From the NCBI GenBank assembly GCA_030549495.1, contig JAUIRK010000985.1, forward strand, positions 124,001 to 188,000: DNA of 64,000 nt, given 5' to 3'. This DNA is from Nectonema munidae (lineage: Eukaryota > Nematomorpha > Nectonematoida > Nectonematidae). A program made the translations under genes and the position numbers. The notes below the pieces were generated by a model, which searched no databases, had not been told where the DNA came from, and saw nothing but the letters and a program-made list of their open reading frames with translations. Each line of letters opens with the position of its first letter. Within the stretch, counting starts at the first letter, position 1. Below, piece after piece: positions 45,760 through 57,047 of this stretch.

Positions 45760-47680
45760 TATTAATTAAACTCAATTATAATATGAAAGCTTGTTTTTCA
45801 AATTTTATTTTTTTTAACTGGGATAAATGGGAAAATTTGTTTTAAAAAATAAAATATCTTGATTTGATGAGAAGCGCAAAATGTATGTTGTCAAATTTTG
45901 TTTCTTTATTTTGTATTTTTAGTTTGTTCATCAAAATAATAAAATCATATGCATAAAAAAGTTTAATGCCACATGTGTTCGATATATCAGTAATTTAAGG
46001 GGTGTGTTCAAGATTTTAGAGCTTCTATTTTTTTATATGATAAAGAAATAACAAAGTAAGGGTATTCCGTTTAATGCCAATGATTCTAAAATGGACAAGA
46101 GATGATGTCCAGTTTTTGGGTGAAATCAAAAGATATTCTAATAAAGTCGTCTTCTTTGTCGGGAACTTTAAGGGTAAAAAAAATTATTCATGAAAAATAT
46201 CATCTAAAATTAAATAAATGGGTTTTCTCAATTTTCCTATGACTAGGACAGATAAAAGCTTTGCATTTATTACAAAATTGATCGACTACATTTTATACAC
46301 TTGACACATCATAAAAACGAGGTACAAAACTTATTTTTTTAATTTGAAAAAACATATGTTAAATTTGTAACAGTCAACCATTAAAAGAAAAACTTAAAGA
46401 AATAAAGTTTATAAATTTTATCTTTAGAGTAATAATAATAATAATCAATGGCGAATTTAGTGATCCATAAAAAAGTTGAATGAAAATTTATTCAAAGAGA
46501 AAAGCAAACGATTTATTTTTGGAACAAATGCCCGAACGATTTAAATGAATGAAAAATTAACATTCAAAATGTAACATTACATGAAGCAGTCAATGAGTGT
46601 AAAATTCTACAAAAATTGCAAATTTTACAAAATGTAGGGAAAATATCAATAAGCATTGCGGCCTTGGTTTTATCAAATTATATCCCTGCATTTGTTTATG
46701 TATGAACTTTGATATAACTTAAGCACACGAATTTAAATTTTGTGTTTCATTGCTGACTGAGTATTTTAACAAAATTTCCAAAAAATTGAGGACCTTCTAG
46801 AATGAACTCGATGAGAACAAAAAAGTTGGATACAAACGTCTCCTTTTTTCAATGGAATTTATATATTTAAAGCAGACGCTTTTAATTTCTTGGAAAACTG
46901 GTGTTGCGGGTCACAGCCCCACCCCTCCCTTCTCTTCCATACTCTCACCACCCAGTAAATCCATAAATAATAAATACATGTATGAAGAAAGTAGGAAAAC
47001 TCCATCAGTAATTGTATATGGGAAAAAAAGAACGCGTTTTGCCCTTTTTTACGAGAATTTAATTTTAGGATTAATGTTAAAGTTTTTGTCTGCGATTCAT
47101 ACAAATTGACCTATTAGAGCAATTCACAATGGACCAATTGTATCAAGCCCATTTTACGATGAACGCGAGTAAGCAATTTGATTAACGTTATAACACACGC
47201 CAAGCACATTTAAGACGCGTTTCGATCTTTTTACGGGGCTCATCATATTGGATGCGTATACAAGGAACTAGAACTCAGCTTCTTTTAGCTGTTAGAGTCT
47301 ACCACGTTTAATAGACGAGATTGGACGCCTTATCCACGCTCTTCTTTATCGTGGAAAGGGCTCGCTCAAGCTTGGACTAAGTTATTGAATTATTTGAAGC
47401 TGAGTTCTTAAAAGATACTTCACTTTTCGTGTTCAAAGGAATCCATATTATACTTTTTTGCTTTAAATACCGATATAAACTTCTTATGATGATGTTTGCA
47501 AATAAAAGGTGTGTGCAGTTTGAACAAATCACATCATATTTATCAACATTTAATCAAAAATGACTTTTTCTTTTTCAATTTTCGAAAAAAATATTTTGAG
47601 ACTAAATAGTTCTTTGCAACAGGGTTGCCATTTTCATCAATTTTGTAGCCAACCTTTTTTCTAATTGTTCTAAAAAAATT
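45760..47680. other. AT-rich sequence with one dispersed repeat
   Basis: At about 46841-46894 a TTTTTTCAATGGAATTTATA segment followed by TTAAAGCAGACGCTTTTAA recurs at about 49291-49346 and, more diverged, at 59173-59217. No gene was seen. Confidence 0.45.
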
Positions 47681-47689
47681 CCTTTTATA

Positions 47690-48460
47690 TTTACAGTTTC
47701 CATCCATCGTAGATTAATCTTTGTATATAAAATATTTCCAGATATGAAGCATACGTGATCTATTTATTTTCCTTATAGTGTGTAATTTGAACACATTTGA
47801 TAAAAAGTCTCCACTCTTCGTTTCTTTCCCCTGTAGTCTAGAATAACTCCAGGAAGCTTTTTTTTCAGAATCCAGCAAATATGCATGTGCTTTGCAAAAC
47901 CACACATCCACTTTTTTACAATGGTAAAATCATCTGTGAAACAAAAAATAGACCCACTCTTTTCTTTGGACACACAAAGTTGACTTGAAGACAAATTTTA
48001 TGGTTTCGTTTTGTGGAGATCAATGTTGTTCTGAATTCTGAAAAAATTTCTTCAACTTTTTTTGTACGGTTGCTTTCCATGAAAACTTATTTAGCATAAA
48101 CTGCTTTCCTTGAAGGACATTTGGAATGGTAGCTTTTGAGAGATCGTTTCCCTTTCCTTCCAAACTTTTTTTCTTGGTGCCAACTTGTCTCTTTCCCTTC
48201 TCAAATTTCTTGTAGCATCATCAAATTTCAAAGAACTTGAATTTATTTCAAACCTCTTCATTGAGATTATCCCTGCAAAAATACTTCTTCTATTTTCAGG
48301 ATGTCAACGAGTTTGGTTGGTTCATTTTTTGATCAATGAACTCCTGCCAATAACAAGACTGCAAAGTACGCATTCAACTCCTTTTCATCAATGTTTTTCC
48401 ATCCAATTTTTGTAGTTCCTGTCACTTTTAATTTTTGGAGACTTTAGAATAATATCCTAA
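47690..48460 (-). pseudogene. piggyBac-like transposase fragment, decayed
   Basis: On the minus strand ELNAYFAVLLLAGVH (about 48345-48395) is followed in another frame by SMKRFEINSSSLKFDDATRN and RERDKLAP (about 48180-48275). These are the words seen before the first catalytic Asp of piggyBac transposases. Further down, two overlapping short ORFs (47773-47994 and 47714-47911) cover regions that would lie within the same protein. Several frameshifts are needed, so it is dead. Confidence 0.6.
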
Positions 48461-51015
48461 ACTTTAGTAAGAAAAAATAAAAGATTAGAAATACTTGGAA
48501 CAGCATATCGAGTTGAATCAGCTTTCAATCTTTTCTGATCTCTTTCTTCCGACAGTACTATATACATTTTATTTACCATCTTAGAGTCGGAATTTTGAAA
48601 ACATCCGTTATCAATTGGAAATTCACTTAAAAAAAATCATCCTTATTTGTAGAAACATGATCTTCAAATTCGGAACAATCTCAAGGAAGAGAATCAGCAG
48701 AATGACTGCAAAAATCAATATATCTAAATTAAATGAAATTTGAAGAAAAATCAATAATAATAATTAATAGAGACCATTAGCGATAAAAAAAATAGTGCAT
48801 TTTAGGTCCTACTAAAACAGTATTTCAGACGATATATGAAAGAAAATTATCTAAATAATTTAAGCGTTGAATCAAAATCAATAAACGAAAAAGCAATAAA
48901 TTTATTTAATTATATAATTCATTATTAGTCATTTCAATACATTTGAAAATTTTATCAAATAAATTTATTTAATTTTTAAGTTTCTATTCAGGTTGATTTA
49001 ACATAAATTTTAAAAAGTCACAATTTTTTGAACAAGGAAGAAATTACATCGAAACGCATTCATAAAGCCCAAAATTGAGCTAAAAGCCCACTAAGCGTAT
49101 AAGTAAAGTTGTCTTACTCACAAAAGATACGTAGTTTAACTTCTGTGTATTTATTTAATATCGATAGAAACTCAATAAAAGTGTCTTCTATATAAACGAG
49201 ACTACACTAAACAATATTAAGAATGGATGCACGTTTAGTTCTAGAAAATTAACTTTGTGATGACGTCAATTTTTAACACTAATTCTCGCCTTTCTTTTTC
49301 AATGAAATTTTATATACTTAAAGCAGGTGATTTTGATTTCTTGGTGCACTTACACACATGGTGTTATTGAGAAGAGTCATTAACATTGTGCGGACTATTG
49401 CCCCAAGGTCTCTTTTAGAATTGTTAGGTGCGAAGCTTTAAAAATCTACGCAAAACTAGTATTATTTTGACTAAAAAATTTGCCTTCTCTGAAACGCTCA
49501 TACGCACACTCTGGATCTTTTATATGATTGTTTTCATCATTCTGAGTATGTTTCTTTTCAATTTTTTTCCTATATGACTTAAATTTTTTCCTATTTGACA
49601 AATCCCTTGGATTCAAACTTGATGAAGATGTTCAATGGATCATTTTCCCTACAAAAAAGCCAAATTTGTCTACTCCATTCGGAAAGGCCCAAGACATCTC
49701 TATTCATTTTCTCATATTGTAAGGTAGAAAATGAATTTAGTGTTGTAAATGAGAAATGTAAAAATATTTAAAGATTTCAAATCAGAAATGATTAGAAATG
49801 AATGATTAATCTGTAAAGACTTTAAAATCACCATCTTAAGAATCATTGACCAAAGCCATATGAAATAATTCAAAATGTATAGAAGGACGCTATTATGGAA
49901 TCAAAAATATAACCATCATTACATTAGATGCCTAGGTTTTACTTGTAATTCCTATATAAGTAAAATAGTGAATTCACGAATTTCGTGAAAGTTTTAGGGT
50001 TTGCATGAATTTTCTCATTTCACAGTCTCACTGCAGCACACATACACACCGCGTTTATACCATTTTCACTGCTATTTTGTCTTTTAGGATTTATTTTCGT
50101 CCTTTTGCAAGTCTATTTTCTTTTCTTGACCTTATAATTTGGAAAGACAAAACAGAATTTTGTTCCCTTCGCTCAGATGATGTTTTACGTTGTAAACAGC
50201 GTTACCTTCTTTACGCACGTTTTCTATTCTTTGAAAATGATATTCTATCAAATTATATTTTTAAGAAAGGGGCCGTTTCTTTGAAAAAATGTGGTCTAAT
50301 GAGGGAGCTTTAAAAATGTGTAATCGCCGGTTGAGTATAAAAAGGCTCTAGAAACACTGATTTAGAAGATGTAGAATATTTTTTGAAAATGGCTCAAATG
50401 ATATAAACGCATGCTATCAATCGAAATGACGCCAATTATCATTGGTGATTTCAGGAGAAATGGCTTTTTCACGAAAATACTTTAAGCATTTCTCTTAAAT
50501 CATATAAATGTGTTTTAAAGCGTATGCTAGTGAAACATTTCAATTAAAATCGAATAATTATAATTTCGCAAATATACTTAATTAGGATAATGGTGTTTTT
50601 ATTTTTTTTTGGGGTCATTTTGACCCCACTTACGTTGACTTAGTTTTAATGATATATGTACTTAAAATGATTAACATCGAAACAAATATTATCCTTAAAC
50701 ACAAAATGAATTTAAAGCTTTTCTTTTCTACTTTCACAACAACTGTTTACTATAAACTGGGACTTGGAAGGTGATGGATTAGTCGTTTTGCACGATTAAA
50801 CATGTATTCTGCTAAAATACACCACACTTGCTAACTAATCAACGTATGTTGAATATAATTTTTTTATTAAAAAAAAATATCATGTTTTTGGAAAAAAAAT
50901 CAATGTAGGATTACAGCTGGTACGGCTTTACTCTTTGTCGGATTAGCGGTAAGGATATCAAAAATCACATCATTTGATCCACAAAACACGAAGCTTGAAT
51001 GAGAAATGGGGTGCA
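48460..51015. other. AT-rich sequence without gene
   Basis: Contains the second copy of a dispersed repeat at about 49291-49346. A 102-codon plus ORF at 50005-50313 has no motif and no splice or start support. Confidence 0.4.
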
Positions 51016-51018
51016 TGA

Positions 51019-51110
51019 AAAGGTGGTTCATAGCGTAGCGGTGTGATCATGCCTGCCTCCCTTAGTGCATCTAACTCATAAAAAAGATTTTTGATCCTGG
51101 AATATTGTGA
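51019..51110 (+). repeat. Probable tRNA-derived SINE head
   Basis: GGTTCATAGCGTAGCGGTGT fits a pol III A box, and TTTTGATCCTGG about 60 bases later resembles a B box. No second copy was found in this window. Confidence 0.45.
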
Positions 51111-51114
51111 GTTA

Positions 51115-52527
51115 ATCAATTTAATAGATGATACTTTTTGAAAAGCACCTATATATCCTTTGAAAAAATCATGATATATCTTTCGTGGTTAAATGTTTTC
51201 AAAGTAGATAGCGTTCGTCATACCTCATTCCTTTAGGTCTTATGACATATTTGCTTCCATAAGAACAAAACTCAATTCTGCTTCTTCGCTGAAAATAGCT
51301 TTTAGATGATCAGACATACTCTAAATTACTTTTTTAATTAATTACATTTCAATTACTTAATGTTTTCTGTAAAATTTTTTAATTAATTTTTGAGAAATAA
51401 CGGTTTTTCAGACGTTATTTCTGTTTTTGATAAATAACGATTTCTGAACTTTTAAATTTCAATAAATTTTAATAAATATTACTTCTAGAAAATCATAAAC
51501 AATTAAGCTTTGACTTCCATTTATTAACAGAGATGAGACTTTAGGCCTTAATTCTAATGACACATAAGGCATAAATGATCAAATTGAAAAACTGGGCAAA
51601 CAAGATTTTATGATAAAAGCAATCGATTCTCAGAAATTTATTATTAAGGAAAACATGAATAAAAAATAAAGAATTCTTTATAAAAATAAAAAATATTTAT
51701 ATGAATAAAGTTTTGCAGGGCGCTTTTAATAAGTAAACTATGTAAATGAATTTTCTATAAATTCAAAAAGAATTAAATTTTTAATTTTTAATCGCTAATA
51801 TAAAAATTTTAACTTATGTGTTTATATTTTTAGAAATTAATTTCAAAAAAAATTTAATAAAAAAAAAAGGATTTTAAGGTGACTTTTGCACTTCACCCTA
51901 TATTGAACTGAATTTAATATCTGTTTAGTATAATGGATACAAATTTGATATATAAAAATGATTATAAATCTTGAGAGAATATGAAGAAGAAGTAGTAGCT
52001 CTTTGTTGAAAACTTGCTTTTGCAGCACGTTTTGAAGATGGGGGCGTGCTGCGATTGCTTACTCCGTGAAAAGAAAAAAAAGGCTTTTGTAAATCATGTA
52101 ATCAAGCTTTTTTCATAATATGCCAGTTCAAAGGCAAAGTCATCGTCTTCGTTATTGCATTGAGAATAGGGAAGATAGTAGTTTGCCTAAACACAAAACT
52201 TTCAGAATGGGTTCTTATTAGCATTGATTTTCTCTGAACTTGATGAGTCAGAAGGAAGATTTCGCTTGGAACAATTTCCCATCTTTTAATCCAGTTGAAT
52301 AATAATTATAATCACAGATTATAATCACTATCCGATAGCCAATATCATCGAAAGACAACGACTCCTTGAATTAATAAAATTATTTGCATAACATTTAAGC
52401 TATACCTTTAGAAAGGCCTGGAAAAGCTGCGTTTTCCATCTATTTGCGACTTATTTCCGATGCATTCATTCATTTGCGTCAAGACCCCTAAGCCAAATTA
52501 GCAACGAAAGAAAACGGAAGAAGAGAA
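51115..52527. other. AT-rich sequence upstream of the receptor gene
   Basis: No gene or element was recognised. From about 52400 the sequence becomes less AT-rich towards the receptor ATG. A TATA box could not be assigned. Confidence 0.4.
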
Positions 52528-53454
52528 ATGTCAAACACACTAGGCATTTTATACACTTCTGTATACTGCTACGTCTACATGTTACCAGTTTTCATTCTCT
52601 GGGGCCTGAGCCTGAATTCCTTTGCGATATTCATCTTCGCAAAGTTCTGCACGTTCAAGGAGTATAAAAGTTTCCTCCTCATCATCCTAGTGAACTTGGC
52701 TGCCTGCATAACGCAAATCCTGCATCCATTCATCTTCTACCTGATGGCGTATGAAGAATACAAAAAGCCGTTGAGTGTTGTCTTCACAATCGTCTTTATC
52801 GCAAGAGCGCTTCGTTCCAACTTCGAAATCACCTTTTCTTTCTACTTCCTATTTTTTGTGTTGGATCGCTACTGCAGCATCCGCTACCCCTTCAAGATTA
52901 GGGAATGGAGAGAGCACGCAGCCCACAACTACATATACTTTTGTGTACTATTGCTGATCTCAGTTGCATGCTTGTACGACATCAAGCCACACTTGATGGA
53001 CGTGAGGCATCGGTTGATGCAAGAAGGAAGCATGTCCATTTACGCAAGCCTTAGTAAAGATAAGAAACGAATTTTCTTGGAAATCGCACTTATCTTCATC
53101 TCCTCCCTTCCATGCTGGATATACAGCATTATACTTTTCCGCCAAATTAATGACTTTCACTTGAAGAAGGCGAATCGGTGCACAGGTGGTGCACAGCACT
53201 GCAGAGTAACCAATCAAAATTTGGCAAACCACACCCTCATTTTCGGCTTTTACTATCTGACGGTTTCTTTGCTATACAGCTCAAGTCTATTGGCAGCTTA
53301 CTTTTCAGGTCAAAAAGAAAAATTTTCATATTTAATTTTCAGACTCTTGAAGCTTCAATCAACTGCAATATTTTTCTTGCTCTACCTGGCAATCGATAAA
53401 AATATCATGAAGAAAGTTTGTGAATTCAAAGACAATGCCTTTTTCTCTGACTAG
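52528..53454 (+). CDS. Divergent intronless rhodopsin-like seven-transmembrane receptor
   Basis: A single 308-codon ORF with GAGAAATGTC at the start, a good context for initiation. Seven hydrophobic segments lie at about residues 15-39, 47-74, 82-112, 136-152, 181-205, 235-258 and 267-289. TM1 has the GxxxN pattern (Asn 30). DRYCSIRYP at 113-121 is the class A DRY motif at the end of TM3. Asp in TM2, CWxP in TM6 and NPxxY in TM7 are all missing, so it is far from well-known families. The N terminus is short, with no signal peptide. The ligand is unknown. An intronless, fast-evolving receptor suits a chemosensory or orphan peptide receptor, but this is inference. The small minus-strand gene downstream converges on it. 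Confidence 0.8.
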   Translation: MSNTLGILYTSVYCYVYMLPVFILWGLSLNSFAIFIFAKFCTFKEYKSFLLIILVNLAACITQILHPFIFYLMAYEEYKKPLSVVFTIVFIARALRSNFEITFSFYFLFFVLDRYCSIRYPFKIREWREHAAHNYIYFCVLLLISVACLYDIKPHLMDVRHRLMQEGSMSIYASLSKDKKRIFLEIALIFISSLPCWIYSIILFRQINDFHLKKANRCTGGAQHCRVTNQNLANHTLIFGFYYLTVSLLYSSSLLAAYFSGQKEKFSYLIFRLLKLQSTAIFFLLYLAIDKNIMKKVCEFKDNAFFSD

Positions 53455-53460
53455 ATAAAC

Positions 53461-53938
53461 CTAAGATGTAAATTGTGTGCGTATGAAGTAATTCTCCTTC
53501 TTCTCCCTTGCCAACGCTAAATCTTCAAATAAGGGATCAGAGGCCATGATCGTGTTTTCTTCATTTATATCGATTTTGAGCGCCTCTTCTTTCAGACGTA
53601 GTTCTTGAAGTCTTTTTCTCATTGCGTCTTTTACCTTACCAAGTGTACATGCGTAGTAATTCTAAACTATTGGAAATAAGTATACAAGTAGTAAGTCTCA
53701 TTATATTGAGCAAGCTTTGTGAACATAAAAAATTAGCTACGTGTAATTTCTTCATTACTTCAATATAGAGTTCGTATGCGTTCCCTTTAAGAACATAGGT
53801 TTAAGTATCGCGACAGCCCGTTAAAACAGATTTCGCTCAAAGCTCTTACAATTCTTTATTTCCATTTTCGCCCTCACCTTCGAACTGACCCTTTTTGTTG
53901 TACCAAATGTACACATGGAAGTTTTGAACAGGCATCAT
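53461..53938 (-). CDS. Small three-exon gene, Lys/Glu-rich protein of about 101 residues
   Basis: Three pieces join with matching phase. Exon 1, 53938-53878, starts MMPVQNFHVYIWYNKKGQ and ends GAAG|GTGAGG. Exon 2, 53784-53741, lies between AAAG and CAC|GTAGCT and encodes NAYELYIEVMKKLH. Exon 3, 53661-53461, follows TAGTTTAG and encodes 66 residues (MRKRLQELRLKEEALKIDIN, then SDPLFEDLALAREKKE) before TAG. The introns are 93 and 79 bases. Composition is coding-like and charged, with a probable coiled coil in exon 3. I do not recognise the family. The donor of intron 2 is weak, and an earlier start is possible. The stop codon lies only 6 bases from that of the receptor gene on the other strand. 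Confidence 0.45.
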
Positions 53939-54296
53939 TTTTTATTAATGGAAAGAGGTATCTACTTTTACATATATAGACTTTCATAAATCAATGTTCT
54001 TTGATTTCTATTTTCAATAATCATGAGATTATGAGTTTGCTTCATCCATATTTAAGTGCTTTACAAAATGAAACACACTACTATATAAGTCTCTTTAAAA
54101 AGCGTTTTCTTCCTATTTCTTTCTCTCTAATTGAAATCGAAAATTGTGAAAGTTGTCTATGTGCGTGCATGAAGTATGTTTTTTTACTTATTCAATAAAT
54201 GTCGGGTATCTGCAACTTATATAAATGCTCTTGTCAACACACATCAACATTATTTTAATCGCTTTCCATCTGTTTTGCCTCATTTATCTTCTACTG

Positions 54297-54568
54297 CAGT
54301 GGTTCTAACAACCGCGGACCTCAACCTCTTGTTTTGCTGGCCACCTAGCAAAGTTGCACGTAAAAAAAGGCTAACAATATCCTATTAAAATATTCAAGAT
54401 TTCGTAAATTCATTGCTTTATTATTATTTATGAATAATATAATATGATATATATATATATGCAGCCATTTGGATTTGATTTAAGCAACTAAAATAATATT
54501 TCGGAGTTATTTAAAAACAATCTTGGTTCTTAAGTTTGCACTTTGTTGAAAAAGGTTGAGAACGACTG
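54297..54568. mobile_element. Non-autonomous hAT-like MITE, about 272 bp
   Basis: The left end CAGTGGTTCTAACAACC pairs with the inverted right end CAGTCGTTCTCAACC. This CAG(T)GGTTCTCAA pattern is common to hAT/Charlie-type ends. The flanks TTCTACTG and CTCTAGTT are only partly alike, so the target-site duplication is worn. The interior is AT-rich and non-coding. Confidence 0.6.
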
Positions 54569-54583
54569 CTCTAGTTCTAGCGA

Positions 54584-55345
54584 ATGCGACAAAACATTAG
54601 CTTATTTAAAAAAATATATATAATAAGAAGAACTCCAACAGATGGAGCTAGAAATATTGGTGAAGCAGAAAACACATTAGATTTGAAGTATAATTTTGCA
54701 AAAAGCATTGTTCAATTATATAAAGATAAAGGTCATTTGGAAGTTGGCAAACGCGGGGCTGGAAACTAAAATCATATAAAATATATTGAAGAGCTTGTTT
54801 TAGATGATCCTCAGGTTTACAAGAAATGGTTGATCAAAGCAAAACACAACATGGATATATTGACTCCCCCTTCAATAGTATATAAACTCAGTTAGGACCA
54901 AACAAAGCAGGTCTGTGTTCCTTTGAGAACATTGGGCCTAAATGGATTATTAAAAGAAAAAAACTAACCTACAAAAATGTCAATCATAAGATTGATGGAG
55001 TCAACAATAGAGAATCACTAAATATAGGACAATTCTGCAAACATTATTGCCCAAAAAAACACAAGAGTATTACATATATTGATGAAATTGGCTTTAATCT
55101 TAAAAAAAGAGAATCTACTGGCAGATCCAAAATTGGAAGATGTATTGTGCCAACGGTAAAAGAATGTATTTTTATAACTTGGTTAAACAACTGAAGCTAA
55201 TTTTTTTAGTATTATTAGGAAAAAAGGTTACATTTATTGGCGCTATGAATTGCGAAAAAATCGAAACTATAAAATTATTGGTGATGGGACATGCAACTCT
55301 GAAAAATTGTGGTCATCAAAGGATTAATGTTACATAAAACATTTA
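54584..55345 (+). pseudogene. Tc1/mariner-like transposase, decayed
   Basis: The N-terminal helix-turn-helix part is seen as NFAKSIVQLYKDKGHLEVGK and KYIEELVLDDPQ. The catalytic region has TYIDEIGFNLKKR (about 55075-55115) followed by GRSKIGRCIVPTVK. This matches the DDE_3 pattern of Tc1/mariner transposases, in which the first residues of the core read DE(M/I)GFNL. Stops and frameshifts occur near 54770, 54890, 55135 and 55200. The family is different from the mariner at 27.0-27.6 kb. Confidence 0.6.
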
Positions 55346-55349
55346 GTAT

Positions 55350-57047
55350 GCGGTTGGGACTCCATACCATGAAATTATGTACATATCTATGTTGAAAAGA
55401 TGCTGAATTCGACCCAAAGAGCTTGCAGTACCAAAGCCAGACATCTAGACAACATTATTTACGCTCGCAATTAGTGACCATGATATACACACAATGTTCA
55501 AAATTAATATAGTATAGTAGCAGGTCCTCCATTCGTTTCTCGTTTCGCTCATCGAAACATAGGAATCATCGGTGCCTATATTTAACCAACTCTTACTTCT
55601 TGACGTGCATTAGGTATTTATTCGATATCTCCTGTATAATTTTTATTGTGAAAAAAATAGTTAGTAAATATACCATTTTTAGTTCTAATTTGGATTTCTG
55701 AAATCCCATTTTACCTTTTTGAAATTCTATTTTGTTGTTTTTGCAAATTTATCTGAATTTATGATTCTGATTGGTTGAAATAATTGTAAAATTCTTATTG
55801 GTTAAAAAATTATAGATTGACCAATCATATTTTATTTCTAAAAAAACATTTTAAATAATAATTCAGAACATTAGTACACGTTTGTTTTACAAAATCTCTC
55901 AGCGAAATATACAAAAATAGAAGGGGAAGATTTTTTAAGACATAATTCATGAATGAAAAATGATTTTATCTAATTTAGTACACTCTATTGTTTAATACTT
56001 AAGTTATAAATGTGAACTCTCGTCAATCCCGATTTGATTAATGCGAATCGTTCATTATGCGTATATAAATAAAATTGTTCGTTTTTTCTTCTCTTTTCAC
56101 CATTGAATACAGGGAAAGATAAAAAAAAAGGACATTTTTTAATAGAAATAATTGAGGATCTGGCGTTTTTGGTAAACTATTTTATTAAAATATTATGGGA
56201 ATATATTAAGTCCATGTAATTTGGCGGCAAATTCATTGTTTTTTCACAATCCAAATAGTTTTTTAAATGTTATATTCAGCGAAACATCTAGACTACGGCG
56301 TCTAATCCAGCAGAATTAATGATAAACATGTTAATCTTAAATAAGCAAATAAATCCTTACAAAATTAATCTGCAACAGCTGAAAAATCGGAGATTGGGGA
56401 GTATCTCAAAAATGGGAAAACATCAGTTCAAAGAATGCATAATTCGTATAGGAGTAAATAAAAAATAAAGAAAGCTAAGAACTTTAAACTAAAAAATTTA
56501 TATAAATTATTAAAATCACGTTGTTAACAATAGCAATATAGCAGATTAATATAATTAATAATAAAAATATCCACGATAAAAATGATGTTAGTATAATTTT
56601 TACAGCAAATCATAAAATAGTAGTAAGGATAAGCTGTTTTTATATCATCATATGTATATAACACATAAAGTGTACAGAAAAATAGTACATATAGAAATAT
56701 GGATAGATATATAATTTGTAACTGTACACAAACATCATTAAACCAACATTATAAATATTAATAGAAAATATGCGCCACGCATAAACTTTTTTAGTTCTAT
56801 ATTTGCGTATATGTGTGTGCCTCTTTGAGTGATGAAGTAGGCAAAGAGGCGTCGTGGCATCATATTCCAATAAATAAGAGATAAAAACATTAAATCAAGT
56901 TCATATGTGTATCATGGCGTATGTAAAATAAAATATAACAACTCGCTTACTCTCCCAAAAGATGCTGCATTTTAGCGAAGATAAATAAATCTCCATGATG
57001 ATGATGATAGTTGTTTTTCCTTTGCTGCTTTCAACTGCTTTCTTACG
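55350..57047. other. AT-rich intergenic sequence and 3' flank of the KMT2-like gene
   Basis: No ORF with recognisable content on either strand. In particular no SET, FYRN or FYRC words follow the KMT2-like exon. The 3' UTR of that gene should lie in the right part of this stretch. Confidence 0.45.

Noticed and set aside
47714..47994. Possible THAP or zinc-finger protein on the minus strand
   Set aside because: Spacing of Cys and His does not fit THAP; position and neighbouring words favour decayed piggyBac sequence.
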